From Nephrocerus scutellatus (lineage: Eukaryota > Arthropoda > Insecta > Diptera > Pipunculidae), in the NCBI GenBank assembly GCA_947095585.1, contig OX352765.1:65101425-65165424 (forward strand): a DNA stretch of 64,000 bases, in the 5' to 3' direction. The position numbers and the translations under genes were made by a program. The notes beneath the pieces were generated by a model, which was not told the origin of the DNA, did not search any database, and worked only from the letters and a program-made list of their open reading frames with translations. The stretch's first letter is position 1, and each line of letters opens with the position of its first letter. Of this stretch, positions 57,842 to 64,000 are shown piece by piece.

Positions 57842-58391
57842 TTGTACACAAGAAAACACCACCTGCTCACTTGAAAAGTAATGAGATATAGAAAGAATAA
57901 ATTCTACACTCACAGAACTTATAAGAATAATAAAAGAATCAACTCATCTTACTAACATTAAAGACATTATGCCTCTAGCCACTACGAAATATAACGAAAA
58001 CTAAATAATCTTACTTTAACCTAACGCCTCTATTTATATAAGCTAGACAGAAATATCGAGAAAAGACCAGAAAATTGTAGCCTTATTGCCTTATTTACAA
58101 CTAACGATACTTATATGTAATGAGTCATCTTCTAAAAATAGACTACATGTTCAATCATGTTCGTTTACAAAAACCGGGCAAACCGCACAAACCGGTTTGA
58201 CTGCTTGTTTGACCAGTACACAATGATTCAAACTTGATGGCGGCTACATTTCAAATTTTAAATAATCTAATACTGTTAGCGCCTAAAAGTATGCAATGGA
58301 AAGTGCTTATTTTTAGTATGCAGTATTTGCATTGGGATTTATCTTATGATTCTAATTCTATTATATACGCTACTGACTTATTTTCGTAACA
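57842..58391 (-). repeat. 3' LTR relic
   Basis: Aligns in reverse with 750-1381, including the AACCGGTTTG and AAAACCGGGCAAACC segments near 58166-58200 and a TATAAATAGAGGCG element near 58023-58045. Its far end (toward 57842) fades without the expected TTTCGTAACA. Confidence 0.75.
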
Positions 58392-58405
58392 TTACCCCCA
58401 CCTTA

Positions 58406-59310
58406 ATTCTGTTCGTCCCGAACAGATTCAGCGCTCCTTCTGTTATTGTACCTTGTCAATCTGTCAACGTGAACTACTTTCATTTTACATCTGGGGCCTT
58501 GTTGAATCCGATATACGACGTCATTAATCCTCTAAATGATCTTATAAGGTCCTTCCCAACTCTGCTGTAGTTTTGGAGATTTACCATTTCTTCTCTTGGG
58601 ATTGTAAAGCCAGACCAAATCTCCTTCTTGAAATCCACCACAGTTTGCTCGCCGGTCATATCACGTTTTCATCCGGTTGCTGGCATCCACTAAGTTGCTT
58701 CTTACTGCAGCATGAACAAATCTCCTTCTTGAAATCCACGACAGTTTGCTCGCCGGTCATATCGCGTTTTCATCCGGTTGCTGGCATCCACTAAGTTGCT
58801 TCTTACTGCAGCATGAACAGCAATCATCCTCTGCCTTAGATCACTAACGTAGTTCTCATTTGTTGTCGGCTCTACTGGTGGCGATCCAAATTTGATGTCG
58901 CTTGGTAGACGCATTTCTCTGCCAAATACAATCATTGCTGGAGAGTTTTTAGTTGTGTTGTGGACAGCACTACGATAACCCATCATAAACAGCGGTGCAC
59001 AACGATCCCATTCATCTTGGTTGGCATTAACTTCTTTTCGCAAATGCTCTTCCAGCGTTCTGTTGAACCTTTCGACCATTCCGTCTGACTGTGGATGTAA
59101 CGGAGTAGTCATCGTTTTCTTGTTGTTAGGTACTTGGCACAGCTCTTGAAAGACTAGCGATTCAAAATTCCGCCCTTGATTGGAATGTAATTCCAGTGGT
59201 ACTCCAAATCTGCAGATCCAATTGTCCACGAATGCCTTAGCCATCGTGCTAGCTTCCTGGTTTGCGATGGGATACGCTTCTGCCCATTTACTGAAGTAAT
59301 CAATGCACAC
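58406..59310 (-). pseudogene. pol: Integrase core and C-terminus
   Basis: 59310-58702 is open: MCIDYFSKWAEAYPI (first Asp), then LELHSNQGRNFESLVF, where the second catalytic Asp is Asn, and PLHPQSDGMVERFNRTLEE (Glu). Then SAVHNTTKNSPAMIVFGREMRLP. The C-terminal domain (FQEGDLFMLQ and, after a 101-bp tandem duplication, FQEGDLVWLYNPKRR) extends to about 58410. The Asp-to-Asn change and the duplication make it inactive. Confidence 0.82.
58616..58817. repeat. 101-bp tandem duplication in the integrase
   Basis: 58616-58716 and 58717-58817 are near-identical direct copies with two or three substitutions. Confidence 0.9.
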
Positions 59311-60672
59311 GAGTATATAGCGATGTCCATCTCTTGTTTATGGGAATGGACCAGCTATGTCCATTGCCACCCGCTCAAATGGTGCTCCAACATTGTACTG
59401 TTGCATTTGGTTGTGGTCCTTTGCTTGCGGCACATGTATCACACGTTCGGCACCAGTCTTCTACATCTCTGCGAAAATTTACCCAATAAAAGCGATTCCT
59501 TACTCTACCAAGCGTCTTATTAACGCCCAAATGTGCTCCTGATGCCCCACTATGTAATTCTCGCAGAACTTCTTTGATCCGGTTTGTTGGTAGAACAATC
59601 TGTGATTTTGTGCTTTGACCATCAACCAATCCCATTGCCTTAACAGTAGTCCATCTTCCAATCTCAATGACTGCCATTGAGCCCAGTAACTTTTTACTGC
59701 AGGACTTGCTGTTGCAATCTCGTGCCCCTCCGGTCTTTCACCTTACTCCATCCATTGAACTACTACAACTACTTCAGACCACTTCTTCCTTTCTTGCCTT
59801 GTACAGTGTTTGCATTGGGGTGCACAAGGTCTTCTGGATAACCCGTCGGCATTAATGTACAGCATTCCTTTTCGATGCTCTGTTCTGAATGAATATACCT
59901 GGAGTCGTTCGATCCATCTGGCCACTTGACCTTCTGCTTCCCTGAAATGCATTAACCACTTGAGTGCTGTATGGTCAGTTCAAAGAAGAAATTCTTGACA
60001 ATATAGGTACTTGTGGAAGTGTTTGACGCTATCGACAACAGCTAGCAATTCCCTTCGCCTCACGCAATAGTTCTTCTCGGGCTTAGAAAGCGAACGGCTG
60101 TAGTACGCTAATTTACGCTCCTTTTCTTCTTGATTCAGCGATAGAACCGCTCCTATTCCCGCATTGCTAGCATCAGTGTCCAGAATGAAGAGTTCTCCTG
60201 GCTGTGGATACGCCAGAATTGGAGAGCTGCACAGCTTTCCCTTCAGCAACTCAAATGATTTTTGGTGCTCACTCGACCATTGGAACTTTTGGTTCTTCTC
60301 AGTAAGGCGATGAAGGCTTCGTGCAACATCTGCGAAGTTAGGCACAAACCGTCGATAATATGAGCACTTTGGTACCGTCCATTCGATAACAGCTTCCAAC
60401 TTCTTGGGATCCGTGCGCACTCCTTGACTGGATACAATGTAGCCCAAATAATTCACTTCATTTTTGAAAAGGCTACATTTCAGCGGACTCAACTTCAATC
60501 CTGCAGCTTTAATGGTTTCCAAAACTTGCCGAAGATTATTCACATGCTCATTAAATGTACGACCAAAAACAATGATGTCATCCACATAGACTAGACATGT
60601 CTTCCAGCTAAGGCCTCGCAAAACATGTTCCATCAATTCTGGCTCCCGATAAGGTTGTCTCTGATACGTCAT
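59311..60672 (-). pseudogene. pol: Reverse transcriptase, RNase H and integrase zinc finger
   Basis: 60672-59980: RT palm end (LVYVDDIIVFGRTFNEH; catalytic Asp pair near 60583), connection (NYLGYIVSSQGVRTDPKK) and RNase H start (DTDASNAGIGAVLSL, YYSRSLSKPEKNY). After a frame change 59952-59743 gives the RNase H end (HRKGMLYINADGLSRRPC). 59677-59375 gives the integrase zinc finger (HSGASGAHLGVNKTLGRVRNRF, CRTCDTCAASKGP) and reads toward the core at 59310. The RT N-terminal two thirds are missing. Confidence 0.8.
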
Positions 60673-60689
60673 CGTACGCGGATGTGCTG

Positions 60690-61071
60690 CGCATCGTCAT
60701 TGCACAAAACAAACAAAAAAAAATCAACAACAAAAAAGCAAATTGCCCAAGCTCGCCGGCTCGCGTGTGCATAATTTGTTAGTGCGAAGTGCAGTGTGTG
60801 GTGTCCATGCTTCCCGTCCCCAACACCTCAGCTAAAGAATTAGTGAATTACAACTGTTTTATGCTTGCATGCGGCAGTGTAATGATCTAATTATTTAGCT
60901 ATAAGAATAACGGATTGTGAGTGTTTGTTTCCTTTGGTGATTTAACTCATTTTGTCGTGAAGGCATAACACTGGCGACAAATTGTGTTAAGAATCCAATT
61001 TGAGACATACTCTTCTCAATTACGGTTTAAAGAAGCGGTAAGTTGTGTCTTGTGTGTTTGTTTTTTGTAGT
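60690..61071 (+). other. LINE 5' untranslated or truncated upstream region
   Basis: No ORF of note. A-rich at its start (60705-60735), with a possible donor-like CGGTAAGT at 61036-61043. Confidence 0.5.
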
Positions 61072-63942
61072 ATGTGTGTTTTCAGAGTGGATCTCAGCAA
61101 CATACGTGGGCTGAGAACGAATTCGTTTTCTGTGTTTAACCATGTTCATGTCCACAGGCCAGCAATTTTGGCATTGAGTGAAACTCAGGTGTTTGATAAT
61201 TCTGATGTATCGGAATTTAATCTGCCTGGGTATAGCTTGGTGCCATTATTTTTCTCTCGACGCGGACTCGCAATCTATGTACGAAGAGATGTCGCGTTTC
61301 AGCTTTTGCCTCAATTTAGCCAAAGTTCCAAACCGGAATTCAATTTCATTTGGCTAAAAGTTAAGGTACAAGAGCGCAACATCTACTATTGTTTCCTTTA
61401 CAGAAGCCCCAACTTAGACAGTGTTTCAACTCAGAGTGAGTTTGATGCACTGTCTGATTCAATCTTAAGAATTGATAAAAAACATGAAATCGTTATTGCG
61501 GGCGATTTCAATGTACACAATTCTGGGTGGCTTCGCCATTCTGGCCAGACAACACCCGAAGGAAGGTGTGTTGAGTTATTCGCTGAGTTTAACCACCTTA
61601 CTCAGCTTGTAAATGAGCCTACCCGAATACCTGACATTGCATATCATTCCGCTAACACCCTTGACTTGTTCCTTACCTCTCGTCCTGAGAAATACTCTGT
61701 CAATGTATTATCGCCTCTAGGCTCGTCAGACCATTGTGTAGTATCAGCTAATTTCTCGTTAATAAACCACGTAGTTAAAGAAAAAACTCCCAAAAAAATA
61801 GTATGGCAATACGAGAAAGCCAATTGGGACGGCCTTAACAACTTCTTTGGGAGAACTAACTGGTCGCTATTTTTTCGTGATAGCAACGTGGATGCCGCCG
61901 CTGATGCAATCACAAACATCATTCTTATTGGTATGAGAAAGTTTATTCCTTTCAGGAATAAATCTATCAAATCAAAGGAAGATGGATGGTATGACTTGAG
62001 CTGTAAAGAGGCTTCTAGGATTAGAGAGGTGTGCTTTCGGTTTTACAAAGTAAACCCTACCGAGGAAAACCGAAAAAAATTTAAACGAGCAAGAAATGAT
62101 TGCAATGCCCATCTTCGGCGAGTCAAATTCGCCTACGACCGAAAATTAAGGCAAAAAATACTACAATGTCCCAAAGGTAGTAAAAATTTTTGGTCCTTCG
62201 TGAAAAGAATCAAAAATACAGCCTCGTCGTCAATCCCAACGCTCATTTATAATGACATTCCAGTTGTCAGCTCTATAGACAAAGCCAATCTGTTTGCTGC
62301 GCATTTCGCAGCTAGCTCTACGCTTCCAGATTGTGCATTGTCGCCTCCTGCACCTCAGAGTATTGAACACTCTATGGGACAGATATTTATTCGTACTCGT
62401 GCAGTTGCTAGGGTTTTAAATGATCTCAACACACACAAATCCGCTGGGCCAGATGGTATTTCTCCATTAGTTCTGAAGAGGTGTTCTTCCAAGCTGGCAT
62501 TACCATTGCGTAAGCTTTTCCATCTATCCTATTCTTCTGGACTCTTCCCGAGAAGTTGGAAAACAGCATTTGTCCAGCCCATACCCAAAAAAGGCGAGCC
62601 GTCATCTCCTTCTTCGTACCGACCCATAGCACTTACATCCATTCTTTCCAAGGTCATGGAAACGCTGATCAATTATCAGCTTAAGAAATATCTTGAAACC
62701 AACGAAATCCTTAGTGACCGGCAGTATGGATTTCGTGGGCAACGTTCTACTGGTGATTTGATGGTATATCTCACCGAACAGTGGAACCGATCTTTACATC
62801 ATTTTGGAGAAAGCAAAGCTGTTGCACTAGATATTTCAAAGGCATTTGACAGAGTTTGGCATCAAGCTCTTTTGTCTAAAATGCGTGCTTATGGTGTTGA
62901 TGATAAACTGCTTCATTGGATTAGAAGCTATCTTTTGGACCGCTCAATTCAAGTTGTTTTGGACGGTTTCAAGTCTGAAATACACCACATAAATGCTGGC
63001 GTTCCCCAGGGCTCTGTTCTGTCCCCGACACTCTTTCTCATTTTTATTAATGATCTCTTATCTGTGACTTCTAATCCAATTCACTCTTTCGCTGACGACA
63101 GCACTCTCAGCTTCTCATATAAGTTTGTGGAACGTCCCTCCACTTCTGATATGGAGCACAAACAACTTTGTATGTTAAGCTCGTTGAATTCTGACCTTGA
63201 CAGCATAATACAATGTTGAGAAATCAATCGAGTAGAATTTAACGCTTCCAAAACCCAATGTTGTCTCCTGTCGTCAAAGCGAATTCTTAACCCCATGCCA
63301 TTATCCATGAATGGCACTTGCATCGAGGAAACTGAAAATCTCGCAATTCTCGGTATGTGCGTTAACGACAAGCTTCGTTGGAATGACCACATATTTACCA
63401 TCGCTAAAAATGCTGCGAAATGTTTAGGTTTTCTAGCCCGGTGCAAGAAATATTTCTCTCCCTCTGATCTGGCTACCATATACAAGGCTTTTATTCGCCC
63501 AAAACTTGAGTACAATTGCCATATCTGGTCTGGTGCGCCTAAGACTTCTTTGCATCAGCTAGATAGAATACAAAACCGCGCGTTAAAACTTATCGGTGAC
63601 GAAAATATAGCGAAATCAATAGATTCGCTTGAACACCGCAGGAACGTTTCTTGCTTGTCACTGTTTTATCGTTTCTTCTACCAGCGGTGCTCAAGAGAAA
63701 TAGCCAGCTGCATGCCACCTCTCCTTGAATTCAACCGCAATACTCGTGGCGCTCTAAATGCTCATCAGTTTACCCTCAAGCCCATCTTCGGACGTACAGT
63801 TAAATTCAGGGATTCGTTCTTCAGCCGTACAACACGTATGTGGAATGCTCTGCCAAGCTCTGTCTTCCCACATCACTATGATCCACAGGCATTCAAAACA
63901 CAAGCTCATAGACATCTCCTCTTTTCTCCTCCTCTTCCTTAA
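61072..63942 (+). pseudogene. LINE ORF2: endonuclease and reverse transcriptase, one stop
   Basis: 956 codons from ATG 61072 if the TGA at 63217-63219 is ignored; 715 codons up to it. Endonuclease: LALSETQVFD, IVIAGDFNVHNSGW near residue 144, PLGSSDHCVVSANF. Linker with a helical basic region (KKFKRARNDCNAHLRR). RT: KSAGPDGISPLVLKRC, SSYRPIALTSILSK, QYGFRGQRSTGDL, ALDISKAFDRVWH, INAGVPQGSVLSPTLFLIFI, HSFADDSTLSFSY near residue 674. The TGA replaces the Trp-Gly pair found in fragments elsewhere (WGENNRVEF). After it come the thumb and C-terminus (PKLEYNCHIWSGAPK, GRTVKFRDSFFSR) to TAA at 63940-63942. All catalytic residues are present. Confidence 0.88.
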
Positions 63943-63978
63943 CGCCCACGCTGTGCCAAGCATATAGCCGAGCATTAT

Positions 63979-63995
63979 AAGGGTGCGAACCCCTT
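63979..63995 (+). promoter_or_regulatory. LINE 3' UTR stem-loop
   Basis: AAGGGTGCGAACCCCTT can pair AAGGG with CCCTT. The same hairpin is kept near every 3' end of this family (about 7267-7284 in reverse, 13588-13604, 26688-26704), just before GCGCAAATTATAAAAAAA. It may be the RT recognition structure, as known for some LINEs. Confidence 0.5.
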
Positions 63996-64000
63996 GAAGC

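Larger units (their letters stand above)
57842..60672 (-). mobile_element. mdg3/micropia-like LTR element relic
   Basis: Minus-strand RT, RNase H, IN and 3' LTR of the same family as 1-4008, but diverged. The LTR start (TGTTACGAAAATAAG, minus strand) is at 58391, after a purine tract (58392-58405). The 5' half (LTR, gag, PR, RT start) is missing; the cut is near 60655-60672, next to the LINE 5' region. Confidence 0.8.
60690..64000 (+). mobile_element. CR1/L2-like LINE, nearly complete
   Basis: A 5' untranslated region of about 0.38 kb, one long ORF (61072-63942) and a 3' UTR that runs off the window. It is the intact-length relative of the inverted fragments in units 0-2. No ORF1 was seen, so the 5' end may be truncated. 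Clade call (CR1/L2 side of the jockey superfamily) is from RT motif flavour only. Confidence 0.82.

Noticed and set aside
63976..64000. tRNA T-arm-like sequence in the LINE 3' end
   Set aside because: Only a short GGTTCGCACC-like hairpin; no acceptor, D or anticodon arms nearby. Treated as a LINE 3' stem-loop.

Overview
This window is transposon-dense, AT-rich eukaryotic DNA. I could support no single-copy host gene, tRNA, rRNA or CRISPR array. The element families point to an insect, most likely a higher fly. They are errantivirus-like LTR elements with env, mdg1/412-like and mdg3/micropia-like LTR elements, a CsRn1-like Gypsy element, jockey-type and CR1/L2-like LINEs, and a 118-bp satellite. 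The species call is inference only.

Layout. (1) 1-4008: tandem, internally deleted LTR retrotransposon copies sharing a 0.63-kb LTR. (2) 4085-7241: a decayed errantivirus on the minus strand. (3) 7242-36540: a three-step segmental array. Each unit carries a head-to-head inverted LINE derivative, a spacer and 118-bp satellite fragments. Unit 0 (7242-11548) keeps an empty target site. Units 1 (11549-24649) and 2 (24650-36540) carry a CsRn1-like LTR element at that site, whose own 5' LTR is split by a jockey-like LINE. (4) 36541-56300: a four-level nest. A 118-bp satellite array holds a LINE. The LINE holds a forward mdg1-like LTR element (37561-52816, target duplication GACT). That element holds a reverse errantivirus-like element with gag-pol and env (42445-50922, target duplication TGTA). 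The LINE and mdg1-like frames read through the reconstructed sites. (5) 56300-57842: a 35-bp tandem repeat, then an integrase relic split by a 0.55-kb inverted-repeat (MITE-like) insertion. (6) 57842-60672: a minus-strand pol relic of the same family as region 1. (7) 60690-64000: a nearly intact CR1/L2-like LINE whose single long ORF is broken by one stop. It is the parent family of the inverted derivatives in region 3.

How the parts relate. Most genes are retroelement gag, pol, env or LINE ORFs, and most are broken. The best preserved are the 1545-codon gag-pol of the reverse errantivirus and the LINE ORF at 61072-63942. The most interesting small gene is a 73-codon ORF upstream of gag in the mdg1-like element. 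It has an N-terminal myristoylation-like motif, one membrane segment and a basic tail, which is the layout of small viral fusion proteins. The nesting of several families, with inverted LINE copies, looks like pericentromeric heterochromatin and possibly a small-RNA source locus; that is inference.
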